Shown: positions 1 to 8,738, counted from the first letter of the stretch. The stretch is 64,000 nucleotides of DNA from G963665975 sp963665975 (GCA_963665975.1 OY762508.1:1550001-1614000); one strand, 5' to 3'. Notes: a model not told the origin generated them from the letters alone. Made by a program: numbers and translations.

Positions 1-1893
1 GGGGAACTCGAAGCTTGGATACAGGGCCCTCGGCGTCTCGAGGACTTTTTTCAGGTCACACCTGTCAACATAGAGGCTAATACGGCCCTTCGAGAACCAC
101 AGCGTGACGCCTACCTGCAAGCTGCGTCCTACTTCCAGCGTGGTGGCCAGAAAGCGCTGATTCAGCTCCCTGTCGGGTGCGGAAAGTCCGGCGTAGCGGC
201 CATCCTTCCGTTCGGGATTGCCAAAGGCCGCGTCTTGGTAATCGCGCCGAACCTTACGATCAAGGAGGAACTCTGTAGGGCCTTCGACATCACTAATAGA
301 CAGCAGTGCTTTTGGTGGCAGCGTGGCGTGGTCGAGCCTCCGGACATGACACACGGACCATACGTCTGCACACTCGACACCGGTAATCTCTCGGTGTGCG
401 CAAAATCACACATCATCGTGACCAACATTCAACAACTTGGCACCAACCCGGATAAGTGGCTGCCCAAGTTTCCTAAAGATTTCTTCGACCTTATCATCGT
501 TGACGAGGCACATCACAGTGCGGCTGTGAGCTGGCAGCGAGTCTTCGAGAGGTTTCGAGATGCGAAGGTCGTCAATCTAACTGCAACACCGTTCCGAACC
601 GACCGGCAGGAAATTGAGGGTGAGCTCATATTCCGATACCCGTTCAAGAGTGCCACCATCAAGGGCTACGTGAAGAAGCTGAAGGCCAGCTACGTGGCCC
701 CTAGCGAGCTCACCTTCACGATGAACGGAGAGGAGCAAACCTTCACTCTTGAAGAGGTTCTCAGGATGAAGGAAGAGACCTGGTTCAGTCGCGGTGTAGC
801 ACTCTCAACACCGTGCAGCGTCTCGATTGTGGACAACAGCCTCGAGAAGCTGGAGCAGCTCCGGCAGACCGGGACTAAACACCAACTCATTGCCGTTGCC
901 TGCTCGATTAACCACGCGAGACAGATTCGGTCGCTCTACAGGGAGCGGGGCTACGAGACCGCTATTGTGCATAGCAGGCCAGACAAGCGAGCCAACGAGA
1001 AGGCAAATGAAGAGGTCTTACGGGACCTTTACAGCGGTGTCCTAGACTGCATCGTTCAAGTACAGATGCTCGGTGAGGGATTCGACCATCCCAAATTGAG
1101 CGTTGCAGCGATCTTTCGTCCCTTCCGGTCCCTCGCGCCCTATATCCAATTCGTGGGTCGTATCCTGCGGGTCGTGGTCCAGAATGATCCGACCCATCCA
1201 GACAACTACGGTCACATCGTGACCCATGTCGGGATGAACTTAGACGAACTCCTTAAGCGTTTCAAACTCTTCGAAAACGATGACCAGAAATTCTGGGAGG
1301 AAGTCGCAGGCGGGAAGGATCCTGATCCACCTAAAGAAATTCTTGAAGGCAACGCTCGAATGAAGCTTCACGAGGACATGGTGGTCAGAAGCGAAATCGT
1401 AGAGCAACTGTTCGAGGAGGACTTCTCGACTGCCGACGACGCTGATATTCAGCGAGACCTTGAGAATAAACTGGAGTCCTTGGGACTCGATCCCCGCTTA
1501 GCCCATCAGGTCGTCCGGAAGAGCCGTTCCAACACACTCGGGCCCGCTATGGTGCCCGCGGCACAGCCTTTCAGCAAGATCCCCGAAAAGCAATGGAAGG
1601 AGGCGAGGAAGCGTTTGGTCGAGGAAGCGCAGCGGACCGCGAAGGTCTTGCTCAACCGCGTCGGCCTAGAACCCCACGGCATCGAGATTCCACGCAAGCT
1701 CAAGATCGAGATTGGGGCACAAAACAACTCCATCGCGGCCCTCATAATGGTCAATCAGGAGATTGCGAAAAGGGTTGGAAACGGACGCAAGAGACCAGAG
1801 TGGTCTCTTGAGGAGTTTGTTGCTGCTACGAAAGAACTCCCCGAGATATTGAATGCTCTTGTTCGGGAGCTCAAGCAAGCACAGAATGCCTAG
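1..1893 (+). CDS. SF2 DEAD/DEAH-box helicase (5' end outside window)
   Basis: The frame is open from the first base, so the start lies upstream of the window. The visible 630 codons carry a complete helicase core: Walker A (LPVGCGKS, bases 166-189), motif II DEAH in LIIVDEAHHS, motif III-like NLTATPFRTD, motif V-like QMLGEGFDHP and motif VI QFVGRILR. The first residues (EPQRDAYLQAA) resemble the Q-motif-like segment of type III Res or RadD-type helicases. After the RecA2 domain a C-terminal region of about 200 residues, rich in charged helices, has no motif I recognise. Proteins of this kind act as ATP-driven translocases in restriction or other anti-phage systems and in DNA repair. The 3' end overlaps the next small gene by 8 bp, so the two are probably translated together. 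A nuclease domain, if any, would lie upstream of the window. Confidence 0.9.
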   Translation, partial: GELEAWIQGPRRLEDFFQVTPVNIEANTALREPQRDAYLQAASYFQRGGQKALIQLPVGCGKSGVAAILPFGIAKGRVLVIAPNLTIKEELCRAFDITNRQQCFWWQRGVVEPPDMTHGPYVCTLDTGNLSVCAKSHIIVTNIQQLGTNPDKWLPKFPKDFFDLIIVDEAHHSAAVSWQRVFERFRDAKVVNLTATPFRTDRQEIEGELIFRYPFKSATIKGYVKKLKASYVAPSELTFTMNGEEQTFTLEEVLRMKEETWFSRGVALSTPCSVSIVDNSLEKLEQLRQTGTKHQLIAVACSINHARQIRSLYRERGYETAIVHSRPDKRANEKANEEVLRDLYSGVLDCIVQVQMLGEGFDHPKLSVAAIFRPFRSLAPYIQFVGRILRVVVQNDPTHPDNYGHIVTHVGMNLDELLKRFKLFENDDQKFWEEVAGGKDPDPPKEILEGNARMKLHEDMVVRSEIVEQLFEEDFSTADDADIQRDLENKLESLGLDPRLAHQVVRKSRSNTLGPAMVPAAQPFSKIPEKQWKEARKRLVEEAQRTAKVLLNRVGLEPHGIEIPRKLKIEIGAQNNSIAALIMVNQEIAKRVGNGRKRPEWSLEEFVAATKELPEILNALVRELKQAQNA

Positions 1894-2125
1894 GGGGAAG
1901 ACTCCATCGCTGATTGGATCGTCCCTCGGACGTCCTGCCAAAAAGATCTGCGGGCGCATGACACCATGTAGCCGCTGTCAAGTCAGTATTCCGAAGGGAG
2001 ACATATGCTACGACGTTCCACAGCCTCGGAAACAACACTCAGCCACACGACGATTCTGCGTGAACTGTTTCAATGAGGTACTCAATCAGAGTCGTGAAGA
2101 TCTCAAAAAACTTGAGTGCTCTTGA
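1886..2125 (+). CDS. Small zinc-finger protein coupled to the helicase
   Basis: 79 aa. The ATG overlaps the helicase stop (ATGCCTAG), the arrangement expected for translational coupling. After a basic N-terminus the protein shows CxxC (CSRC), a further Cys (GDICYD), an Arg/His-rich loop and a second CxxC (CVNC), then a charged helix. Four or five cysteines in this spacing suggest a treble-clef or zinc-ribbon fold. The loop pattern is loosely reminiscent of PARP-type fingers, but that is only an impression. Its probable role is DNA or protein binding in partnership with the helicase. I do not recognise a named family. Confidence 0.7.
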   Translation: MPRGKTPSLIGSSLGRPAKKICGRMTPCSRCQVSIPKGDICYDVPQPRKQHSATRRFCVNCFNEVLNQSREDLKKLECS

Positions 2126-2200
2126 TTGGGATCACCCGTTAGGGCAGGGTATCACTAATAAATGAGCGTCACGCAGTCGATTCAGACGTAAGCCGGGCCT

Positions 2201-3175
2201 TTAATGTGTCTCCAACAGCCTGGCCACGGCATTCTGGCCCGCCCTTGCACTGCGGGCATACGTCGCCGGCATGGACGGTGATTTCCAGCAGCCGGCCTGC
2301 TGCTGCTTGACGAGACTGGCACCGCGTTCGGCTAGGCTGTGGGCCGCTCCCGTGCGGCCGCTGTGCCCGGAATACTTGTCCATGAGGCCGGCAGCCCGTA
2401 TTCGCTGGGATATCTGCCGCGCGCAGAGCCCGAAGATCGGCATGTCGGGAGTATGGTGAGGCGTCCCCAGACGCGTAAGCGCAGCCACCGTGGCGCGCGT
2501 GAGATAGGCCGTGTGCGGCTCCTGCCCTTCTTGGTCCGTATACTGAGGCTCATCCTTCCGCTGCCGTCCGGCTCCACGCGGATGTCAGCCCACGTGAGTG
2601 CTTCCGCCTCGCTGCGGCGAAGGAGCGCATGACGCGGATGAGCGCGATGTTCAGGTGCCCGCGGCTTCTTGCCTGGGTCTCGGACTCGAGGTGGCCGCCG
2701 CGGCCGATCTTGGGCTTGGTGGCCGTGGCCTCTATAGCGGCAATGACCGCTTCCGTCAGCGGCGACGCCTGGCGCGGAGCCCTGGGGTTCTGTCTCCGGA
2801 GGCCTTTCAGTGTGCGGCGCACGCCGGCATGCGCGGTGGGAGACGCCAGGCCTGCCTCCTCGAAGACGCCGGTTATGGCGGCCGACGCCAGCTGTGGCTC
2901 TTGTCAGCTCCCGGACCCGCCAGGTAGTTGGCCACGTCAATGGGCGTGGCGCCTAGCACATCTTCCCCCATCCACGCTCCGAAGGCCCGGACGTGCATGG
3001 CGTAGATCCGACGCGTTTCCGGAGCGAGGGCGGATAGCAAAGCCTCGCGCGTGGCCTCGGAGACGTCCTGCTGTACAAGGCTTCGGTTCTCTTCCGGCGA
3101 GGAAGCCGGCGCAAGGGCCGTATCAGCGTCCGTATTCATGGCAAAACCCGTCTGCGGGTATGGGCGGGACAGCAC
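2201..3175 (-). pseudogene. Tyrosine recombinase (integrase) broken by frameshifts
   Basis: Pieces of one phage-integrase-type protein follow each other on the minus strand in different frames. The N-terminal SAM-like core-binding part (ALAPETRRIYAMHVRAFG) lies at about 3175-2900. The middle (MRRTLKGLRRQNPRA) lies at 2822-2600, the box-I Arg region (LLRRSEAEALTWADI) near 2620, and the C-terminal part with HxxR (HSGRTGAAHSLA) and the nucleophile context PATYARS lies at 2330-2230. At least three frame changes are needed to join them, so the gene is dead. The order and motifs match a complete integrase of about 310 aa. It is one of five integrase genes or relics in the window. Confidence 0.85.
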
Positions 3176-3362
3176 AAAGAGCCGTTAAGGGTAATTAACG
3201 GAAACGTAGATGCGATAACTCGTGGCAGCTTAACCCTTCTTGCGTGGATCAACAGTACCGACCTTATGCCGTGCACTGTCTCCCCAATATTCGTGCAGTT
3301 GATCTTGTTTTACCTTTGTAATATAACATTCATGCACCTATCTTATAACACGGTGTACAGAC

Positions 3363-3566
3363 ATGGCTCAAGGCGCATCAGGCAGAATAGTCATCGAGGT
3401 GGATCCGCGACTGTAACGGCAACTATACAGCGTACTGGCCTCCAAAGGATCGACGCTTAAGGTTTGGTTCATAAAGGCGGCCAAGCGCTACGTAGAAGAA
3501 CGTACCCAGCCTCGCCTCCCATTTGACCGTCCGTCCGGTGGAAGTGCTCACAAACCGGCGCTGTAA
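3363..3566 (+). pseudogene. Small ribbon-helix-helix protein with an in-frame stop
   Basis: ATG GCT CAA at 3363 opens a 67-codon frame that is coherent except for one TAA at codon 18. The translation reads GRIVIEVDPRL, stop, RQLYSVLASKGSTLKVWF, then AAKRYVEE. A beta strand followed by two helices is the layout of plasmid partition or antitoxin ribbon-helix-helix proteins, as in the gene at 25075. The stop needs one change (AAA to TAA would restore Lys). No parA remains upstream. It is probably the relic of a plasmid partition or addiction operon, although suppression cannot be excluded from sequence. Confidence 0.55.
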
Positions 3567-3915
3567 CGTTGCAAATCCCGGAAATCCGCATCCTTAACCT
3601 AATCCAGCGCGATTTAGCGACCTCTCCACCCAATCACAACTGCTTGAACCCACGTATGCTGCTGTTTTCCGACCGGATCGAAGCCGACGCGCTCACGGTC
3701 GATACCGAAACGACCGGCGTTAGCTCCCTACTGCAGGTCCCGTCAACGGTTCTAACGCTGTTAGCATAGGGTTGGTCAGGCGGGACAATCCTACGCAAGA
3801 CGTCAGCCGATCTTGTTCACCGCACGGTTACGTATATTCGGGGACAAGAAAGCCTCATGCTGCGGAAGAGATCGGATGGGATTAGCGGGTTGTTCTAAAC
3901 ATTAGAGAGATTAGT
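3567..3915. other. Gene-poor stretch with a possible exonuclease fragment
   Basis: There is no intact gene. A frame at about 3650-3750 encodes LFSDRIEADALTVDTETTGV. The DTETTG string is the Exo I motif (DxE) of DnaQ-like or DNA polymerase A-type 3'-5' exonucleases, but nothing else of such an enzyme follows. The match may be a truncated relic or chance. The stretch also holds an orphan IS66 end at 3815-3831, listed separately. Confidence 0.3.
3815..3831. repeat. Orphan IS66 right-end sequence
   Basis: The 17 bases GTTCACCGCACGGTTAC are identical to the last 17 bases of the complete IS66 element at 11934-14380. No IS66 gene is adjacent, so this is a solo end left by deletion or rearrangement. 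A third, slightly diverged copy lies at 45981-45997. Confidence 0.6.
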
Positions 3916-4587
3916 ATGAAGCCTACGTTTCCGACAGTGGTCACCACGATTCTAGTAATCTGTGCAGTAATCGTCACGGCTTTGTTGGTACGACGGGAGT
4001 TCTTTTTATCAGGTGACATTTCCAAGCCGGACCCAAGTCCGGTACGACAGCTGGATGTCACTGCTTGGCAACAAGCGTCCGAGAACGGTCTAATCCTGGG
4101 GTCCCATACAGCGAAGATCAAGATCGTAGAATTCTACGACTATGAGTGCCCTTACTGTCGCAGAGTTCAGCCGACCGTGGATGAGATACGCCAGAAATAT
4201 CCGACTGATATAGCGATCGTTTATCGGCATTTCCCTCTCTCATTTCACGCTACTGCTTACTCATCTGCTATCGCAGCCGAATGTGCCAATTATCAGGGGC
4301 GGTTCGAGGCGTACCACGAGGCATTATTTGAACGCCAAGATCTGTCTGCAAGTCCGGATTGGACAGGCTTGGCACAGACTGTTGGGATGCCAGATCTGTC
4401 TCGTTTTAGAGAATGCGTGGAGCAAGGTGTTCCTTCTGAAAAGGTGGACGCCGACACACGGTTGGCCGATTCTCTGGAGATCAACGCTATACCTACTTTG
4501 ATAGTGAATGGAAAACTCTTCCAAGGGGTGCTCAGTGTAAATGAGTTGGACAAAATCGTTCAACAAGCCCTTCGCGATAGCGAGTGA
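3916..4587 (+). CDS. DsbA-family thiol:disulfide oxidoreductase, membrane anchored
   Basis: 223 aa. An N-terminal hydrophobic segment (about residues 7-25, VVTTILVICAVIVTALLV) acts as a signal anchor. A thioredoxin-fold domain of the DsbA/Thioredoxin_4 type follows, with the active site CPYC in FYDYECPYCRRV, the helical insertion (AECANYQGRFEAYHEALF) and the cis-Pro loop (INAIPTLIVNG). Such proteins oxidise or isomerise cysteines of exported proteins outside the cytoplasmic membrane. The gene stands alone between relics, with no DsbB/VKOR-like partner visible. Length and motifs are normal, so it looks functional. Its substrate is unknown. Confidence 0.88.
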   Translation: MKPTFPTVVTTILVICAVIVTALLVRREFFLSGDISKPDPSPVRQLDVTAWQQASENGLILGSHTAKIKIVEFYDYECPYCRRVQPTVDEIRQKYPTDIAIVYRHFPLSFHATAYSSAIAAECANYQGRFEAYHEALFERQDLSASPDWTGLAQTVGMPDLSRFRECVEQGVPSEKVDADTRLADSLEINAIPTLIVNGKLFQGVLSVNELDKIVQQALRDSE

Positions 4588-4639
4588 CTGTAATGGTTCC
4601 CTGGTATAGGAGGACACTATGTCAAGTTAAGATTGCATA

Positions 4640-6361
4640 AGGCATTTGTGTCTTGACTTATGGAGAAGAGGCCAGGTAGCTTCGACGGCGAATCATTGGC
4701 TCCCATACCGCTATTGCCGACTCTGTCGGCAACGGTGGCGGCACACCAGGACAAGAGCCGGTCGGCTCTCGGGGTCTTGGTGTGTGAGCAGTTCGGCTTT
4801 TTCGATGCGCGTGGCCGCGAGCAGCGTGCATGAAGGCGTTGCGGGTGCTGGAAGCCGAAGGGCGGATTACATTGCCACCACCGCAGTGTGCTGTTCCGGT
4901 TTCCAGCCCCCGGCTGTTGGATGCCCCGGTGTCGGAGGCGGTGGACATGCCCGAAGATGTGCGCCAGATTGAGGACTTGGAGATCGTTCTGGTCGAGAGC
5001 AGGCAGGATCGTGTCATCTGGAACACGCTCATGGACCGGGAGCATCCGCAGGGGGTGACCACGTTTGCGGGGGCGCAGTTGCGCTACTTGATTACGAGCG
5101 CACACGGTTATCTGGGTGCGGTCGGTTTTTCTGCCGCCGCCCTGTATCTGAAGCCACGAGCAGCGAGGCGCCCAGCTTCACCGCATAGTAAACCTGAACC
5201 GTTTTCTGATTCGTCCGGGTGTGCAGTGCAAGAATCTGGCGAGCTACGCTCTGGCGCGCGTGTTGCGGCGTCTGGTTTCCGACTTCGAGGAACGCTACGA
5301 TTATGCGCCGTACATCGTGGAGACGTTTGTGGGGCCGGACCATGCAGGGACGTGTTTTCGGGCGGTGGGTTTCCGATATTTGGGTGTTACCCAGGGGCGG
5401 GGCCGGCATGCTCCCAACGGTGCTGGTCAGGTTTCCCGGAAGAAGGTATTGGTCTATGAGTTGGAGCCTGCGTGGCGCACGCTTCTGGGCGTGCCGGATG
5501 TGGAGTTGCGGCCCCGGCTGGAGGTGGGCGCCGGGCTGTGCAGCGCCACGTGGGCACAGCAGGAGTTTGGTGCTGCGGAGCTGGGAGATGTGCGACGTAG
5601 CGTCCGTTTGGTCAAGAGCGCCGCATTGGTGGCCAACACGATGGGAAAGCCTGTGACGGCGACACCAGAGCGAGATCCTGCGGCGGTACGGGGCTACTGG
5701 CGGTTTATAGAGAAGGCGGACCAGTTCGGGATCACGCCGGCGAAGATGCTGGCGCCCGACCGTCTGCGTACGATCGAGCGGATGCGTACGCAGGATACGG
5801 TCTTGTGCGTACAGGATGGCACGGACATCACCTTCAGCACGCGTCCGGAGTGCGACGGTCTGGAGGTCATCGGTCGTAACCAGACCTCGGCCAAGGCCCG
5901 TGGCGTGCATCTGAATGCGACGCTGGCACTAAGCGGAGAGGGGTTGCCGCTGGGCGTGTTGCGGTGTGCGTACAGGAAGAAGGAAAAGGAAACGAAGACG
6001 CATCAATGGATACACGGGCTGCGTGACATAGACAAGGCTGCAGAGACGCTGCCGTGCAAGACACGCGTGCTGTGCGTGGATGGACCGGGAGGCGGACATA
6101 TTTGCGCTCTTTGCGGCGCAGCGTACGCTGAAGCGGACGCATGTATTGGTGCGGGCCAAGCATAACCGGAGTCTGGGCAAGGACCAGGATCGGCTGTTCA
6201 AGGCGATGCGTAAGGGGCCGGCAGCGGATGTGCTGGAGTTGTCGGTGACGCGTCTGAGTCGTCGGGCGAAGTCGGGTCGGGTTACGCACAAAGGCCGCGA
6301 AGCGCGTACGGCGCGGATGGAATTGCGTTTTCGCCGGGTGACGCTGCCTTCGCCGGAATGA
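4640..6361 (+). pseudogene. IS4-type transposase with N-terminal DruA (DUF4338) domain, frameshifted and truncated
   Basis: Three frames join into one protein. About 4700-4825 encodes the short N-terminal helical part (SATVAAHQDKSRSAL). About 4826-5155 and 5178-5480 encode a DUF4338/DruA domain (LEIVLVESRQDRV, AQLRYLITS, then CKNLASYALARVLRRL, YDYAPYIVETFV). From about 5540 an IS4/Tn5-like transposase starts (WAQQEFGAAELGD, QDGTDITFS, GLEVIGRNQTS). The next frame, from about 6080, gives MDREADIF, which has the second catalytic Asp in the Tn5-like DRE context. The protein stops at 6361, before the catalytic Glu (YREKW-like) region, so the C-terminus is missing. DruA is known from Druantia defence but is also commonly fused to IS4-like transposases, which fits here. 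Confidence 0.8.
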
Positions 6362-6473
6362 GGGAAGGCCTTTTCACCTAGAACGGTGCCGTCGGCTCCG
6401 AGAACGCAGACATGATGCGACTGGGAGCCCCAGTCAATGCCAGCGAAACACGGTGGGGAGAAGAAGAGGACAT
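6343..6473 (-). pseudogene. 5' fragment of an IS110-family transposase
   Basis: On the minus strand an ATG at 6473 (MSSSSPHR) is followed, after a one-base frame change, by FAGIDWGSQSHHVCVLGADG and then TVLGEKAFPHSGEG. GIDWG with its first catalytic Asp is the hallmark start of the DEDD (RuvC-like) domain of IS110 transposases. Only about 43 codons remain. The rest was lost where this sequence meets the 3' end of the IS4-type relic, and the two relics share bases around 6345-6360. Confidence 0.7.
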
Positions 6474-6745
6474 AGGCAGTTTCTGCTCCGGCTTGTGGTT
6501 GACTTCGAGTCGCCGCGACGTTCCATCAGTCCCTGTATCGGTGCTCCAAGGCACAAACTCCCTACGGGGGTATGTCACAGCACTCACCCGGGCACAGATC
6601 CCCCCAGGCACTCAAGGTACAGGGGGCACTTGGTTGCTCCCGGAGAGTTGACTCGTTGTGACGCGACGCAAGAACGCTCTCGGTGATCGCAGGATCGGGC
6701 TGGCCAAGCCCCGGATTAGTGATTTGCAACAATGACTGTCGCAAT
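6474..6745 (-). other. Non-coding left end of the IS110 relic (possible bridge-RNA region)
   Basis: About 270 bases upstream of the IS110 start codon contain no gene. In IS110 elements the stretch between the left end and the transposase start encodes the structured bridge RNA. This stretch has several G/C runs that could pair (for example CTACGGGGGTATG with ATCCCCCCAGGC), consistent with a structured RNA, but no fold was computed. With the transposase truncated it is at best a fossil. Confidence 0.35.
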
Positions 6746-6749
6746 CCTC

Positions 6750-6842
6750 ACCCTGCCGACGTACCCAATCTAATGTCATTGACAAGATACAGGATCACCT
6801 TACCGAGATACACCATCTAACGTCATTAACAAGATACAAGGG
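6750..6842 (+). repeat. Two tandem copies of a dispersed ~45-bp repeat
   Basis: Copies at about 6750-6793 and 6796-6842 share the core CAATCTAAYGTCATTRACAA followed by GATACA. A third copy lies 39 kb away at about 46162-46208. All three sit at relic borders. The repeat may be an end of an unidentified element, since no gene accompanies it. Confidence 0.5.
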
Positions 6843-7191
6843 GGACTTGTGGGTGCTTGCGTCTGCGATGGCTTTGTGGGGTGACACCTTTGATGCGTCT
6901 ACGCGTGCCCGCATTCGGAAGATCACCGCACTTTATTTGGACGGTCTGCCGGAGCACTATGCAAGCTCATGACACCCTATAGTAACGTTTACGCCCACCA
7001 TTGATCTGGCCTTTATGCTCGGTGGTGAGGATCTAATGGCCAAGGTGCTGGCCCGGGGTGCCAAAGAACTCCACTTTAATAACGAAGATGATTTCTTGGG
7101 AAAAGATTTACGGGCTCGTCTGGCTGGCATACCGTCGGCGACTCTCGCCACGGTGCAGAGGGATCACGCCCACACCCGTCACGACAGGTAG
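6841..7191 (+). pseudogene. Unidentified ORF broken by one stop
   Basis: One frame reads coherently from 6841 to 7189 except for TGA at 6970. The first part is MALWGDTFDASTRARIRKI followed by TALYLDGLPEHYASS. The second part contains TIDLAFMLGGEDLMAKVLARG and NNEDDFLGKDLRARLAGIP. Residue choice looks protein-like, but I recognise no family. It is probably the remnant of an accessory gene lying between IS relics. Confidence 0.35.
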
Positions 7192-7356
7192 GCGCACCCC
7201 AACCGGCGTTGCGTCCTTTGAGTTTGGCGGGCGAATCCTGCCAACGGGGGATTCGGCGGCATGCATGGACTGGAAGGCGTTGCAGATGTGGCCTGTAATC
7301 GAAAAGATTGGCTCGATTCGGGTAAGAGCTTTGCTAAGGCGGTTTCTGCGTAGTGC

Positions 7357-8232
7357 TTACACGGGGAGATATTGCGCCAGTCCGTCTGTAGGCCGAGCGT
7401 GGGTGTAGCGGCTGGTGGTGGCCAGGCTGGCATGGCCTAGTGTCTGTTGCACCACATGGACGGGCGCGCCGCGATCGAGGGCATGGCTGGCCGCCGCGTG
7501 GCGCAGCCAGTGCGGCGAAACCGCATCTGTAATCCCTGCCTCTTTGCACGCCCGCTTGACCACGTCCCACAGGCCCTTGCGCGTGAGCGGCCCACGCTGG
7601 CCCCGGAACACGTGCTTGTCTGCCGATGCGAAGTTTTGCAAATCCAGAAGCGCTTGCCACGTAGCGCGGCCTATGAGCACGGTGCGGGTTCTTTCTCCCT
7701 TTCCGAAGAGCGTCAGCTGCCCGCCCTCCTTGCGCTCCTGGCAATCCCGCCACCGAAGGCCGGCCAGTTCGGATACCCGTGCGCCGGTCGAATAGAGCAC
7801 CATCAGCAGCGCGTAGTCCCGTGGTTTCGTGGCCTGATGAATCATGCGCAGCACGTCGGCTTCCGGCAGAATCCGCTCCGCCAGGCGGTTTCGAACTTTC
7901 GGCAGGCGGACCGCGGCTCCCACGTTAAAGGACAGGTACCCCGTCTGGTGTCCGAAGGTGAGTAGAGACTTGACTGCAGCCAGTTTCCGGTTGCGACTGG
8001 CGGCGGCCAGGTCCTGATCGCCTAACCGATCGGCGAAAGCCTGCACGTCTTCGAGCGTGCAGCTCCGCAGGCCGCCGGGAAGCTGTGCCAGAAAGCCGGC
8101 AACGTCCCGGCGGTATGCTTCCTGCGTGTTTGGCGACTTGCCGTGCAACCAGAGGGCGATCACATGGGCATCGGTGGTGGCGCGGGTGGGCAGGGCGGCC
8201 GCAGATCCGGTGCGTGTGAGGGCGGTTTGCAT
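7357..8232 (-). CDS. Tyrosine recombinase, XerC/XerD-like, intact
   Basis: 291 aa from the ATG at 8232. An upstream in-frame alternative would add only seven residues. The N-terminal core-binding (SAM-like) domain covers residues 20-110 (SPNTQEAYRRDVAGFL). The catalytic domain has Arg152 (STGARVSEL), Lys178 (GKGERTRTV), His241 and Arg244 (PHWLRHAAASHA), His267 (LGHASL) and the nucleophile Tyr276 (SRYTHAR). All six catalytic residues are present, so the enzyme should be active. Length is typical of Xer-type recombinases and small plasmid or integron-like resolvases. A dif-like palindrome lies about 25 bp upstream of the start codon. The enzyme probably resolves or integrates a mobile replicon at that site. 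Confidence 0.93.
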   Translation of the reverse strand: MQTALTRTGSAAALPTRATTDAHVIALWLHGKSPNTQEAYRRDVAGFLAQLPGGLRSCTLEDVQAFADRLGDQDLAAASRNRKLAAVKSLLTFGHQTGYLSFNVGAAVRLPKVRNRLAERILPEADVLRMIHQATKPRDYALLMVLYSTGARVSELAGLRWRDCQERKEGGQLTLFGKGERTRTVLIGRATWQALLDLQNFASADKHVFRGQRGPLTRKGLWDVVKRACKEAGITDAVSPHWLRHAAASHALDRGAPVHVVQQTLGHASLATTSRYTHARPTDGLAQYLPV

Positions 8233-8253
8233 AGGGGTTTCCCGTAAGACCAA

Positions 8254-8283
8254 CTAGTAACATAAGCATATTTATGTTACGAG
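8254..8283. other. dif-like recombination site upstream of the tyrosine recombinase
   Basis: Two 9-bp arms, GTAACATAA (8257-8265) and TTATGTTAC (8272-8280), are perfect inverted repeats around a 6-bp centre GCATAT. With one mismatch the arms extend to 12 bp. Two 11-bp arms around a 6-bp spacer is the Xer/dif layout, and the right arm TTATGTTA equals the XerD half of E. coli dif. A weaker related half-site (CGTAACATTGTTATG) occurs at about 8373-8387. It is probably the crossover site of the adjacent recombinase, but could also be its operator. Confidence 0.6.
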
Positions 8284-8539
8284 TTGTGGGAACCCTTGTA
8301 GACCCATTTTTATGAGCCCTGGAACGGTTTCCCGGAGCTGCAGGCGGCGAGGGGAACCGGTGTGTGGATACGCGTCGTAACATTGTTATGGCTGGCAATG
8401 AACCTGAACACTTACCCACCCGTCAGGTACCCACTCCGCCATCGGATCGGCTGATGACCGCACATAGCTTTACGACATCCTGACCCGCGCCGGCCTTCAA
8501 GGCCGGGATGCGCACCTGTTCACGCAACTTGTCGAAGAA

Positions 8540-8677
8540 ATGGTCTCCGCCAACCTCATCCACCGCTTCGAAAGCAAACTCGAGGTGGTGAATGCCAAAT
8601 TCAACCTCCTGCTCTGGTTCATCGGCATTGGCTTCATTGTGATTGCCGCTCTTGTCACACTGATTGGGATTTTCTGA
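8540..8677 (+). CDS. Small coiled-coil membrane protein
   Basis: 45 aa from the ATG at 8540. An amphipathic helix (HRFESKLEVVNAKFN) is followed by one transmembrane segment (LLLWFIGIGFIVIAALVTLIGIF) that ends the protein. The same frame is open upstream to a TAG near 8466 and encodes DILTRAGLQGRDAHLFTQL, which looks like the N-terminus of a slightly longer DUF1640-like protein that has lost its start codon. The 3' end approaches the restriction-modification gene that follows. Function is unknown. Confidence 0.45.
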   Translation: MVSANLIHRFESKLEVVNAKFNLLLWFIGIGFIVIAALVTLIGIF

Positions 8678-8738
8678 GTACCAAGGCGGGGATAACCGAA
8701 GCACGGAAGGAGTGAGTGTCTACCCCCATCACCGAGGG

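Noticed and set aside
4617..5910. Long minus-strand open frames
   Set aside because: They lie opposite the DruA/IS4 relic, have no family resemblance and only reflect its codon pattern.
3916..6361. DsbA gene as part of the IS4 relic
   Set aside because: The genes are on the same strand, but the transposase frame starts only after 4640. DsbA is a separate intact gene with its own signal anchor.
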